From positions 1 to 63,711 of the forward strand of contig CAYVJA010000006.1 of NCBI GenBank assembly GCA_964451605.1: a stretch of 63,711 nt of DNA, given 5' to 3'. Position 1 is the first letter of the stretch; every line of letters begins with the position of its first letter. The notes under the pieces were generated by a model, which saw only the letters and a program-made list of their open reading frames with translations, ran no database searches and was not told the origin of the DNA. The DNA comes from JAQVSH01 sp964451605. Lineage in GTDB: Bacteria > Bacteroidota > Bacteroidia > Bacteroidales > UBA4181. The position numbers were made by a program, and so were the translations under genes. Of the stretch, positions 17,291 through 26,700 are shown piece after piece.

Positions 17291-20038
17291 ATGAAAATAC
17301 GTGGTAAGTTAGTTCAGTTATCTTTTTATTCACTTCTAATCTTCCCCTTAGTTTCTGCCTTTTCGCAAACCGGATCCATTAAAGGGGTTATTGCTGATGC
17401 AAAAACCAAAGAGACACTGGTTGCGGCCACTGTGATGATTGAAGGCACTTCGGGTAAGGGTGCCGTTGCTGATCTCGACGGTAATTATGTAATCCAAAAT
17501 CTGGCTCGCGGAACCTATTCACTTAAGGTTTCCTATGTGGCCTATCTTCCTTTAGTAGTCAAAGATGTGGTTGTGGAGAGTTCTAAAGAGACAGTACTGA
17601 ATATTCTGCTTGAACCGGATGATGTGAGTTTAGATGAGGTTGTGGTTTTGGCCACGTCCCGTAAGGAGTCGGAACAGGTACTATTACTCGATCAGCGCAA
17701 TGCAACCGGCATCAGAGAAAGTGTGGGAGCCCGGCAACTCTCTCTTCAGGGAGTTTCAGATGCGGCAACGGCAACTACAAAAATTTCTGGTGTGGTGAAG
17801 AGCGAGGGGTCTGGAGAGGTGTTTGTTCGTGGCTTAGGCGATCGTTATATTTCTACCACTATGAATGATTTGCCGATTCCTTCGGACGATGTAGACCGAA
17901 AAAATATTGATTTGGGCCTATTCCCCACTCAAGTGATTCAAAATGTAGGTATTAGTAAAACATCCAGTGCAGGTGGCTACATGGATCAATCGGGTGGGAA
18001 TATCAATATCGTCTCGAAAGAGTTTATCGATCAGTTCTCGGTTGAATGGCAGACGGGATTGAATACAAGCGTTTGGTCGGATGGAATCTTCCGCAACTTT
18101 AAGAGTTCTCCGAATGTAAGTAACAGTTTCCTTTCCTTTTATAACAGACAATACTCTTTGGTCGATGCCGTTACCAAACAGTCGTGGGATTCTCGGAATA
18201 GCAGACTCCCTGTTGATTTTGGCCTTTCAGCCACAGGCGGAGAGGAGTTTGAATGGGCCGATGCCAGACTCTCCCTCTTTTACACGTTGTCTTATAAATC
18301 CGATTATACCCATTCGAATGGCGTTTACCGACGTTTTAACTCTAATACGCTTTATTCCGATTTTTCTGATACGGAGTCCTGGACCAGCAACGAAAATCTT
18401 ACCGGACTGGTTAACCTCGCTTACCGATGGAACCCACGGCATAAATTGAGCTACAATTTTTTGCTTGTTAATAAACTCACCGACAATGTGTATGAGCAGG
18501 GAAGAAATGAGAATGGTTACAAGTTTGATATGGACGAAATTTCCAATTCGTTTTTCACCCGCGATATGAATACCCGTACTACCCGGCTTCTTGTAAATCA
18601 ATTATTGGGCAGTCATCGTTTTTCCGATGCGAATCGGGTGGAATGGGGTATCGGTTTCAGTAAGGTAGCTTCCGATGAACCCAATCGAATCAGAACCTAT
18701 ACAGGATTCAATAATCAGTCGCTCTATTTCTCCTATCGTATTTCCGATTTCGATAATAGAAAATCGAGCCAGGCAATAGATGATACTGAACTCAACGGCT
18801 ACGTGAGAAATTCTCTCGATTTCTCGCTGGGTAATCACGCTTACAATCTGACGTACGGTTTAAATTTCCGCAATAAGCAAAGAGATTTTAGCAACAGATT
18901 TGTGGGAGTGCAACTGATGGGTGTAAGAAAGGAGGATGGCAATGTGGATGATATGACCTCTATATTTACCTCGCCCGCCTTTGAAGTGCATAAGATTAAA
19001 ACAATTCCCGACGATCTCTATGATGCCAGGCTGGAGGTCCTTGCCGGATTTGCCACTTTGGACTTCGATTATGGGGCATTCGAGGGAAATATAGGCGTAC
19101 GTTACGAGTATGATCTAATGAATGTTCAATGGGATATTAATAATGATGATCCCTTGCGTGAGCCTGAAATAGAAAAGTTGAAGACACGGTTCTACCCCAG
19201 TCTTAACCTTCGGTATGTGCTGAACGATAGCCATTCTCTGCGTTTTTCGGGCAGCAAGACCATCACTTTACCTGAATTCAAGGAGATTGCACCGTTTGCA
19301 TATACATCGCCCAACAGTACAATGATACAAGGTTCTCCGGAATTGAAAAGTTCCGAAAACCTCAACGTCGACCTAAAATGGGAGTATTATAAGGCCAAGG
19401 ATGAGTTGTTATCGATAGCCGCTTTCTATAAAAGCATAAACGATCCCATTAATATTACCTCTCTGACGGGAGGAGCAGGGTATCTGATTTACGCAAATAC
19501 CGGCAAAAAGGCTCAGGTTTTTGGCATTGAGGCTGAGGCTCGGCTAAATCTTTACAAATCAGAATCTCATATTGTCCGTACCCTTGTCAACGGTACCAAA
19601 ATGTGGGTGGAGCAAGATTTGTTGGAAGCCTACCAATACAACCAAAAAACGACCTCTGGTCTGCAGGGTGCTTCCGAACTGGCCGCAAACCTCTCGGTAC
19701 ACTACGAAAACACCAGACACCATTGGGTGGCGAGCCTTTCCGGTGCTTACTCCTCCGATCGGATTTTTGCCCTGGGTAGTCCCAAAGATGCGGTTAACCG
19801 GGATTATCTCTACAATGATGAAATCATCGAAGAGGGATTTATTACCCTGGATGCGGTTTTCAGTAAAGATATTACCGATAAGCTCTCCCTTCGATTGGTT
19901 GCAAAAAACCTGTTAAATCCTGAGATCCGTATGACGCAGAATGTGCGGGATCTGAATAGCCGGGAGGAGTCGAATTATGTAGTTGAGTCTTACAAGAAGG
20001 GAACCAAATTGCAATTGTCGCTGACCTATACATTTTAA
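17291..20038 (+). CDS. TonB-dependent outer membrane receptor
   Basis: A 915-residue receptor. A signal peptide (about 1-26) is followed by a carboxypeptidase-like regulatory beta-sandwich (about 29-115, 'GSIKGVIADAKTKETLVAATV'), a plug domain (about 125-240, containing 'VFVRGLGDRYISTTMND') and a 22-strand-type barrel ending in the outer-membrane C-terminal phenylalanine. It is not of the SusC size class and has no SusD partner; instead a beta-helix lipoprotein gene follows after 34 bases. TonB receptor plus this lipoprotein type is a recurrent Bacteroidota pair. The ligand is unknown. The repeats upstream suggest control by a PhoB-like regulator. Confidence 0.9.
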   Translation: MKIRGKLVQLSFYSLLIFPLVSAFSQTGSIKGVIADAKTKETLVAATVMIEGTSGKGAVADLDGNYVIQNLARGTYSLKVSYVAYLPLVVKDVVVESSKETVLNILLEPDDVSLDEVVVLATSRKESEQVLLLDQRNATGIRESVGARQLSLQGVSDAATATTKISGVVKSEGSGEVFVRGLGDRYISTTMNDLPIPSDDVDRKNIDLGLFPTQVIQNVGISKTSSAGGYMDQSGGNINIVSKEFIDQFSVEWQTGLNTSVWSDGIFRNFKSSPNVSNSFLSFYNRQYSLVDAVTKQSWDSRNSRLPVDFGLSATGGEEFEWADARLSLFYTLSYKSDYTHSNGVYRRFNSNTLYSDFSDTESWTSNENLTGLVNLAYRWNPRHKLSYNFLLVNKLTDNVYEQGRNENGYKFDMDEISNSFFTRDMNTRTTRLLVNQLLGSHRFSDANRVEWGIGFSKVASDEPNRIRTYTGFNNQSLYFSYRISDFDNRKSSQAIDDTELNGYVRNSLDFSLGNHAYNLTYGLNFRNKQRDFSNRFVGVQLMGVRKEDGNVDDMTSIFTSPAFEVHKIKTIPDDLYDARLEVLAGFATLDFDYGAFEGNIGVRYEYDLMNVQWDINNDDPLREPEIEKLKTRFYPSLNLRYVLNDSHSLRFSGSKTITLPEFKEIAPFAYTSPNSTMIQGSPELKSSENLNVDLKWEYYKAKDELLSIAAFYKSINDPINITSLTGGAGYLIYANTGKKAQVFGIEAEARLNLYKSESHIVRTLVNGTKMWVEQDLLEAYQYNQKTTSGLQGASELAANLSVHYENTRHHWVASLSGAYSSDRIFALGSPKDAVNRDYLYNDEIIEEGFITLDAVFSKDITDKLSLRLVAKNLLNPEIRMTQNVRDLNSREESNYVVESYKKGTKLQLSLTYTF

Positions 20039-20072
20039 GTAAGAGATAAATCAATTGAACACTTATTAAAAC

Positions 20073-21122
20073 ATGAAAACAATGAGAAAACGAATTTTTG
20101 TAGCAGGCATTTGGGCGATTATAGCGTCGCTATTCTTGCTGACCGGTTGTGAAAGCAATGACGCTTCTCCCCAGCAAGCAACCGTAGAATCTCTTCTTGC
20201 AAAGGGTGAAATGAATGGCATCCTGAAATCGAATTTTACGCTCGATCCGAGTGTTAGCTACCAATTAACCGGAAAGTTTGTGGTAGACAATGGTGCTACA
20301 TTGACCATTCCTGCCGGAACGCAGATTGTTGCCACAGCATCGCAGGGGCAGGAGACCGAAACCTATATCGCTGTTATGATGGGAAGCAGAATTATGGTTA
20401 ACGGAACCGCGGCTTCGCCTGTAATAATGACCTCGCCCAACGCACAACCGCAGGATTGGGGCGGGCTTACCATTTGTGGAAAAGCCACTACCACGGCAGG
20501 AGTTAATGCCACAGCCGAAGTGGGAAATTTTCGATATGGCGGGTCGGATAATGCCGATAACTCAGGATCGATCAGTTATCTGGTGATTAAGGGTTCGGGC
20601 GCTAAGATCAATACCGAATCAGAGTATAACGGTTTAACCCTCTATGCAGTGGGTTCGGGAACAGTAATCCGTAATGTGGCAGTAATTAACGGGGCTGATG
20701 ACGGTGTAGAATTTTTCGGTGGAACCGTCTCGGCTGAGAACCTCTATTTTGAGAACAATGAAGACGATGCTATCGACTGGACAGAGGGTTGGAACGGAAC
20801 CGTTACCAACGCTTACGTAAAGCATACCATTGCAGGCTTCTCTACTGTTGTAGAGGCTGACGGAGTAAATAACAATCCCAGGATTATCAATCTCACAGCT
20901 GTGAATTCCAATGAGTCTGCTCCTTCAGGGATTGCACTTCAGTTTAAGAAACAGTCGGGAGCCACAATGACCAATGTCTATTTGGAGGGTTATTCCACAT
21001 GGGTTGATATGCCGAATAATGGTCCCCTCGAAAACGTAATCATTGAAGGTGCCCCCGCAACGCTTATCGGTCCATATCTCTCTGGAAAATTGAATATATC
21101 AGGCTGGACCTGGTTTCAGTAA
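20073..21122 (+). CDS. beta-helix surface lipoprotein
   Basis: A 349-residue lipoprotein with lipobox 'LLTGC' (C26). The body is right-handed parallel beta-helix-like. It opens with the family signature 'SVSYQLTGKFVVDNGATLTIPAGTQI' in shortened form, then 'SRIMVNGTAASPVIMTS' and 'DWGGLTICGKA'. Such proteins commonly follow non-SusC TonB receptors in Bacteroidota and are thought to act at the cell surface as the partner lipoprotein. No polysaccharide lyase catalytic motif is apparent. It is co-transcribed with the receptor upstream and the YwqK-like gene 16 bases downstream. Confidence 0.8.
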   Translation: MKTMRKRIFVAGIWAIIASLFLLTGCESNDASPQQATVESLLAKGEMNGILKSNFTLDPSVSYQLTGKFVVDNGATLTIPAGTQIVATASQGQETETYIAVMMGSRIMVNGTAASPVIMTSPNAQPQDWGGLTICGKATTTAGVNATAEVGNFRYGGSDNADNSGSISYLVIKGSGAKINTESEYNGLTLYAVGSGTVIRNVAVINGADDGVEFFGGTVSAENLYFENNEDDAIDWTEGWNGTVTNAYVKHTIAGFSTVVEADGVNNNPRIINLTAVNSNESAPSGIALQFKKQSGATMTNVYLEGYSTWVDMPNNGPLENVIIEGAPATLIGPYLSGKLNISGWTWFQ

Positions 21123-21138
21123 TTAACACTATTTCTGC

Positions 21139-21624
21139 ATGAAAAAATCTCTTATTCTACTCTTGTTTTCCGGACTCCTTTTTCTTCTTTCTGCTCAAGA
21201 GCAGAAACCTCAAACAACTGTTGTCTATTATAGTGATGGTTTTTATTACGCCGATAAAGCCCAATCGAAATTTTACACCGGCGACTATCGCGAATATTAT
21301 CCGAATGGTACCGTTAAGGTCGAAATGCAAATTCGTGACGGGGTGCCGGAAGGAACCTATATTATCTATTTCGAGAATCGCAAACCCCGTGAGATTCGTT
21401 CGTATAAGGATGGAAAGTATCACGGTTTGTGGCGTAACTACGATATCTCAGGCCAATTGCTTTCGGAAGCTGAATATAAGAATGGTCAGAAGCACGGAAC
21501 CTGGCGTGTTTGGGATGAGTTGGGCAACCAGCGCTATGAGATGAGCTATCATGAAGGGAAGAAGAGCGGTGTCTGGCGGATGTGGAATGAAAAGGGTGAA
21601 CTTGTAGAAGAGAAACGGTATTAG
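21139..21624 (+). CDS. secreted MORN/YwqK-repeat protein
   Basis: A 161-residue protein with a signal peptide (about 1-20). It consists of about five repeats of the MORN/YwqK type, such as 'YYPNGTVKVEMQIRDGVPEGTY', 'YKDGKYHGLWRNYD' and 'YKNGQKHGTWRVWD'. Some proteins of this repeat type are called YwqK antitoxins, but the signal peptide and the receptor context argue for an envelope role. It is third in the receptor cluster. The exact function is unknown. Confidence 0.8.
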   Translation: MKKSLILLLFSGLLFLLSAQEQKPQTTVVYYSDGFYYADKAQSKFYTGDYREYYPNGTVKVEMQIRDGVPEGTYIIYFENRKPREIRSYKDGKYHGLWRNYDISGQLLSEAEYKNGQKHGTWRVWDELGNQRYEMSYHEGKKSGVWRMWNEKGELVEEKRY

Positions 21625-21640
21625 CCTTTGAATCTTTACT

Positions 21641-21701
21641 ATAACTTAACAATTGCTTCATCGAACCGTAACGGAAGACAGTTGATTCAAGCCTACATTT
21701 G
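21641..21701 (+). promoter_or_regulatory. TAAC motifs and -7 box TACATTTG
   Basis: TACATTTG (21694-21701) matches TAnnTTTG exactly, 20 bases before the ATG at 21721. Upstream, TTAAC (ending 21650) and GTAAC (ending 21672) are 22 bases apart, two helical turns, resembling the array before the TonB receptor gene. No -33 TTTG is present. Confidence 0.35.
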
Positions 21702-21720
21702 TAATGGTTAAACTATAATA

Positions 21721-22092
21721 ATGGAAAATATGAAGTCTGTTTTATTTCTTGCAGTTTCGCTGTTGATATCTGCAAATTTGTTAGCAAATCGGGATTCGAA
21801 CGAAGTGAACAAATCCAAAGAGTCTGTCTTGGTTACCTCAGTTGATGCGGCGAATACAACACAGATTAAGGGACTCGTAATAGACAATAAAAATCAGGAG
21901 ACTTTGGCAGGGGCAACCATTGTTGTCGGGGAGAAAAAATACTATTCCGATCTCGACGGTAATTTTACCATTTCGGGTGTCAAGCCTGGAAAATGCAGTA
22001 TTACAGTCGAAATGATCTCTTACGAGCCGGTTACGCTTGAGGTAGACCTAAGTGAGCAAAATCCGGTAAAGGTAGGGATGAGGCAGAAATAA
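21721..22092 (+). CDS. secreted carboxypeptidase-like regulatory domain protein
   Basis: A 123-residue protein with a signal peptide (about 1-22). It holds a single beta-sandwich of the CarboxypepD_reg-like type: 'IKGLVIDNKNQETLAGATIVV', 'YYSDLDGNFTISGV' and 'GKCSITVEMISYEPV'. The domain is the same type as the N-terminal domain of the TonB receptor encoded at 17291, but no plug or barrel follows. It has its own promoter-like element, so it may be a separate member of the same regulon. A free-standing domain of this kind could bind a surface partner; the role is unknown. Confidence 0.75.
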   Translation: MENMKSVLFLAVSLLISANLLANRDSNEVNKSKESVLVTSVDAANTTQIKGLVIDNKNQETLAGATIVVGEKKYYSDLDGNFTISGVKPGKCSITVEMISYEPVTLEVDLSEQNPVKVGMRQK

Positions 22093-22109
22093 TATTGCGC
22101 GTCAGCGCA

Positions 22110-22130
22110 GCATTAGAGCATTAGAGCATT
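22110..22130. repeat. tandem CATTAGAG repeat
   Basis: Two and a half direct copies of the 8-base unit CATTAGAG, the same core as the spaced units at 134-142 and 169-177. In both places the element lies beside a bidirectional terminator. Confidence 0.6.
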
Positions 22131-22161
22131 GTAGGATGGTTGTGCAGCTGTAGAGTGTAAC

Positions 22162-22201
22162 AAAAAAACACCTGTTGGTTTTATCCTTCAGGTGTTTTTT
22201 T
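22162..22201. terminator. bidirectional intrinsic terminator
   Basis: A perfect 13-bp inverted repeat (22162-22174 with 22189-22201) starts with seven A and ends with seven T. It serves the plus-strand gene ending at 22092 and the minus-strand tRNA-Val directly beside it. Confidence 0.85.
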
Positions 22202-22207
22202 GTTTTG

Positions 22208-22282
22208 TGGGAGCAACAGGATTCGAACCTGTGACCCTCTGCTTGTAAGGCAGATGCTCTGAACCAGCTGAGCTATGCTCCC
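22208..22282 (-). tRNA. tRNA-Val (anticodon UAC)
   Basis: A cloverleaf can be drawn on the minus strand: acceptor stem GGGAGCA/TGCTCCC, D arm AGCTCAGCTGGTTCAGAGC, anticodon loop CTTACAA giving UAC, and T arm with GGTTCGAATCC. The 3' end is the discriminator A; CCA is not encoded, as usual in this phylum. The terminator at 22162-22201 lies just downstream. Confidence 0.97.
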
Positions 22283-22371
22283 TTTTTTCTTTCGAAAGCG
22301 TTGCAAAAGTAGAAAGATTTTTTGTTGCTCCAAATGAAAAACAAAAAATAACGTGAAAAAGAGTAAAAAAT

Positions 22372-22405
22372 AACGCCCTTCCTTTGCAGAGTGGGGAAGG
22401 GCGTT
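22372..22405 (-). terminator. intrinsic terminator for a minus-strand transcript
   Basis: AACGCCCTTCC (22372-22382) pairs perfectly with GGAAGGGCGTT (22395-22405). Read on the minus strand the stem is followed by TATTTTTTACTC. It lies 12 bases past the stop of the small minus-strand frame at 22418, which supports a real transcript there. Confidence 0.7.
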
Positions 22406-22417
22406 ACCAAAGACCGG

Positions 22418-22687
22418 TCATCCGAACCAGTGGGTGGGATGATTCCGCAGAAAAGTCAGACTGTCGTTCCTATCGGACACATTGCCGTCCGAACCTTCGG
22501 GGAAGTGGTTACAACAGTCACAACCGGCACTGGAGAAGTAATCTCCCAGGGAGGGTGGTTGAAAACTGCGGGGCTGGAAGTTTCCTGTGATTCTCCTGCC
22601 ACCGCCCCCTTCCGGAAGTATCTGCCGGTGCGGTACCTGGCCTTTAACCCGGCCAGATGCTGAACTCAAAGAAGCATTCATGACCAT
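22418..22687 (-). CDS. small cysteine-containing protein, unrecognised
   Basis: An 89-residue reading frame in an otherwise gene-free 560-base stretch. I do not recognise the family. It is rich in Gly, Pro, Arg and Asn, contains a cysteine cluster 'AGCDCCNHF' in the middle, and ends in 'HPTHWFG'. There is no signal peptide or membrane helix. Codon choice resembles neighbouring genes, and a strong terminator sits right after its stop, which argues for expression. Upstream on the minus strand TATATTTG (about 22707-22714) resembles a -7 box. An alternative start two codons later (MNASLSS) is equally possible. A structured non-coding RNA is a competing explanation. Confidence 0.45.
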   Translation of the reverse strand: MVMNASLSSASGRVKGQVPHRQILPEGGGGRRITGNFQPRSFQPPSLGDYFSSAGCDCCNHFPEGSDGNVSDRNDSLTFLRNHPTHWFG

Positions 22688-22860
22688 TTGGGTTTAGTTC
22701 AATCCAAATATACGCCCATAAAATGCAAAATGGAGTTTTTTTCTACTGTTTTTTTGAGAGTTCGAATAAACCTTTCCCCTTTTTATCCGTCATAAAGCCA
22801 TATTTGAGGAGTTCATTTTTTTGCACAGAATTCTTCTCCAGCCTTAATACCTGAACCAAA

Positions 22861-23754
22861 GTGAGTGTTGTTATTGAGCATCTGAATAAAGTCTATCCCG
22901 GGGGGAAGCATGCCCTTCGGGATGTCAGTTTTGAGATTCCTTCCGGAATGTTTGGTTTACTGGGCCCCAACGGTGCAGGAAAATCTACCCTGATGAAGAT
23001 TTTGGTAGCCCAACTAAAGCCTTCTGACGGGAAAGTGACCATCTGTGGATACGATCTGCAGACCCAAATGAAAGAGATTCGCAGTATTCTGGGTTACCTC
23101 CCGCAGGATTTCCGTTTTTTTTCGAAACTTCGTACCTACGAATTTCTTGATTACGCTGCCTGTGTATCGGGTATCAGTGATCGTCGGCAACGTAAAGAGG
23201 CCGTCGATGCCATGTTAGAGCAGGTAGGCCTGTTTGAGGTGCGTGAACGGTTTGCCGAGCGGCTGTCGGGGGGTATGAAGCGCCGTCTGGGTATTGCTCA
23301 GGCGCTTATCCACAAACCCAAGCTGATCATTGTCGATGAACCTACCACAGGTCTCGATCCTGAAGAGCGAATCCGTTTCAGGAATCTGCTCTCCACCATC
23401 AGTGGTCAGGATGTAACCATTATTTTGTCGACCCATATTGTGGGCGATATTTCGAGTACCTGTAGCCGTATGGCTCTGTTGCACCAGGGTCAGCTTGCTT
23501 TTCTCGGATCGCCCGAAGCCATGTTGCAGGAGGTGGAAGGGAAGGTTTGGCTGATTAAAGCCACACAGGATGAGTTTACAAAGATTAATGAGACATTCCC
23601 TGTAATTACCACTGTCCCTGTAGCATCGGGTTGGGAGATGCAGATTGTCGCCGACGATCCCGGCTCATTCCGGGCCGAACCCTATCCGCCTAATCTGGAA
23701 CATGCTTACGTCTATTTTATGGAACATAAGTTAAACCATTGGTCGAACGCCTGA
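22861..23754 (+). CDS. ABC transporter ATP-binding protein
   Basis: A 297-residue ABC ATPase with a GTG start. 'MFGLLGPNGAGKSTLMKIL' contains Walker A, followed by the Q-loop 'GYLPQDF', signature 'LSGGMKRRLGIAQAL', Walker B 'LIIVDEPTTGLDP' and H-loop 'LSTHIV'. It belongs to the exporter-type (CcmA/NatA-like) group and is closely similar to the ABC domain at the C-terminus of the RND fusion protein downstream ('QTGMFGLLGPNGAGKST' in both). The next gene, 25 bases on, is the ABC-2 permease that it most likely powers. It opens the hybrid export operon. The GTG start was chosen because upstream sequence has no in-frame alternative fitting the family N-terminus. Confidence 0.93.
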   Translation: MSVVIEHLNKVYPGGKHALRDVSFEIPSGMFGLLGPNGAGKSTLMKILVAQLKPSDGKVTICGYDLQTQMKEIRSILGYLPQDFRFFSKLRTYEFLDYAACVSGISDRRQRKEAVDAMLEQVGLFEVRERFAERLSGGMKRRLGIAQALIHKPKLIIVDEPTTGLDPEERIRFRNLLSTISGQDVTIILSTHIVGDISSTCSRMALLHQGQLAFLGSPEAMLQEVEGKVWLIKATQDEFTKINETFPVITTVPVASGWEMQIVADDPGSFRAEPYPPNLEHAYVYFMEHKLNHWSNA

Positions 23755-23779
23755 TCTCTATCTCAATAAGGAAAACACT

Positions 23780-26700
23780 ATGTCATCTCCTCACTCCATC
23801 TTCTCTGTAGCGAAATATGAAAGCCGCATCCTGGCCCGGAGTTGGTTCTTCCGGATTTTTGCCATTTTGTCGATTCTCATCCTCTTTGGAATCAACATGT
23901 CGACCATTTCGGAGGTTGCCGGCAATGAATGGAGTTTTAGGGCCATCCCCTCCTCCATTCCTTATATGAATCTGTTGTTTGTCACAATTACTCAGTCGAT
24001 TATTGCCATCTTTCTTTCGTCGGAGTTTCTTCGTCGTGACAAAAAACTGGACACATCTGTGGTTTTTTATGTAAGGCCCCCCAGTAATGCACAGTACATT
24101 CTCGGAAAAACCCTGGGTAATTTGCAGGTTTTTTTAGGCCTGATTTTTATTTCGCTGGTAATTACCCTGATATTTAATATTGTTGCACAAAATTCGCATG
24201 TCGAGCTTGTTTCCTATCTGGAATATTTTCTGCTTCTGAGCCTGCCTACCCTCCTTTTTATCATGGGGCTCTCTTTTGTTTTGATGCTCGTTCTGAATAA
24301 TCAGGCGCTTACTTTTGTTTTGATGCTGGGGTATGCCGGTATGATGCTTTTCTATGTGAAAGGGAAGTTCTATGGCGTCTTCGATTTTCCCGCCTTCCAG
24401 TTCCCCATGTTCAAATCAGAGATTACCGGTTACGGACATTTGCGTGATATCCTGCTTCACCGCGGGCTCTATCTCTTTCTGGGTTTAGGGGGTATAGCCT
24501 ATACCATAGGTTTGTTTAAACGGATTCCCAACAACCCCGTCGAACGTCCCGTATGGATGGTAATCGGAACGGTGTTTCTGGCAATCGGATTGGCTTGTGG
24601 GGTGTTATTTGTTGCCGAGGCCAAAGGCAGGGAGCAGTTCCGTGCCGATATGATTGCTCTGAATAATAACTACGTTGCGGCCCCGATTTGTCAGGTAACC
24701 GACATTAATCTCAAGGTAGAACAACAATCCGATGCCCTTCTGGCGGAGGCCACTCTTACAGGTGTTGCCGCTGGCGCATCCGATTATTTTGTCTTTACGT
24801 TGAATCCCGGATTTGAGGTGGTTTCCGTTACTTCGGGCGGGTCCGATTTGCAGTTTAAACGGGAGTCGCAGATTTTGGAAATTAAGACCGGACGTGCTGT
24901 AGCTGTGGGAGATACGTTCTCGTTCGCTGTGAAATACAAAGGGGTTGTTGATGAGAGTATAGCCTATCTGGATCAGCCCAATACCGTGTTGCGCGACCGT
25001 CGTGAAGTGAATATGATGATGGTAAATCACGACAAACGGTATGCATTCCAGGAGTCCGACTATCTTTTGGTTACCCCCGAACTTTATTGGTATCCCCGGT
25101 CTGGCACCGCGTACAGCGACCAAAATTCCGACTGGAATCACAGCTACTTCACCCGTTTTCAACTTGACATTAAACCCCGGCCCGGTTTGTTGCCTATTTC
25201 TCAAGGTGCGTTGGAAGAGAAAGGTGACGGCTGGTATCATTTTTCTCCTACCGAGCCTATGCCCGGATTAACGCTTGCCGTGGGAAATTATGTGAAGAAC
25301 ACGATGAAGGTCGATTCCCTGGAGGTTTCTATTTTTTCGATAAAAGGGCATGACTTTTATACGGGAGTCCTCAATCAGATTACTGATACTCTCCCGACTA
25401 TCATTGGCGAACGTCTGGCCGACCTCTCCCGCAATATTAAACTGGATTACTGTTATCCCCGTTTCTCTATTATAGAGGTACCTTCACACTATACCTTCTA
25501 TCCCCGTACCTGGACAATGGCACAGGAGTGCATGCAACCCGAGATGGTTCTTTTCCCCGAAAAGGGTTTCTCCATTCGCCAGGCCGACATTAAGGGCGAA
25601 CTGGTGCGTTCGCAGAGAATGGGCAGCAGGTACGGTGAGGCTACCATGACCGAAAAGGATTATCAGATGCGGGCTTTCCGCAATATCATGGAGTTGTTTG
25701 CCAACTCCAACAGCAGGATGTTCTTTGGAGGAGGAATGAATTCTCGTACCAGAAACACCTCTGTGCAGCAAAACCCCTATTATATCTATCCGCAGTTTTA
25801 TTCATTTAAATATAACATAGCCTCGCCGAAATGGCCCATTGCCAATTATCTGCTTGAGTCGTACCTGCAAAGAGGGTCCGCATTCAGTCCCATGGATTTC
25901 ATGCGTAATATGAACGGGATAACCGACGAGGAGAAGGTGAATGTGCTCCTGAAAAAACAGTCGATGGCTCAGATTCTGAACGATACCTCGAAACGTTCGC
26001 TGGTTCCCGTTCTGGTGGGGTTAAAGTCGGAACAGTTGTTTGCTCACGGCGAACGGTCGGTTGGAGTTGATACCCTTAAAAAGGTTATTTATGAAATTCT
26101 GGATGAAAATCGTTTTCGCAATTTTCCGTTTGAATCGTTCCTGAATCGTTTGCGCGATCGTTCCGGTGCCGATTTGTTGCCGGTGTTGACCAATTGGTAT
26201 AACACTACTGATGTGCCCTCCTATTTTATCGGAACCCCCGAAATTTTTCGTATCAGCGGCCAGGACGAGGATCTGTACGAACTTACCATCCGGCTGGAGA
26301 ATGCCTCGGATGTAGATGGTTTGGTGAAGGTGAATGTATCGTTTGGCGGAGGCTTTACCGGGGGTTTTGGAGGCGGCGGTGGCGGTCGGATGGCTATGTT
26401 CGGTTCGGAGTCGGAGAGTCGGGTTATTTTTGCCGGGGCACGTGAGTCGCTCGAAGTGGTGTACCATTTCCTTTCAGCACCGCGCAACGTTACCGTCAAT
26501 ACCCTGGTTTCGCAGAATCTGCCTGTTAGCGTCTCTCTGGCTATGGGAAGAGCCGAACAGGTGTTCCGTTCGCTGAAGCCCGAAGCAGAATATGTGGTTT
26601 CGCAAAGTCTTAATACGGCCTTGCCTGGCGAGATTATCGTCGATAACGAAGATCCGGGTTTCTCTATGTCGAAACCGGAACTCTCAGGATTGTTGCAGCA

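Noticed and set aside
22384..22663. Plus-strand small genes in the gap before the ABC operon
   Set aside because: They overlap the minus-strand frame that has a promoter-like box and terminator; no signals support the plus-strand frames.
25400..25900. Active M1 aminopeptidase
   Set aside because: No HExxH or distal glutamate motif can be found in the ectodomain.
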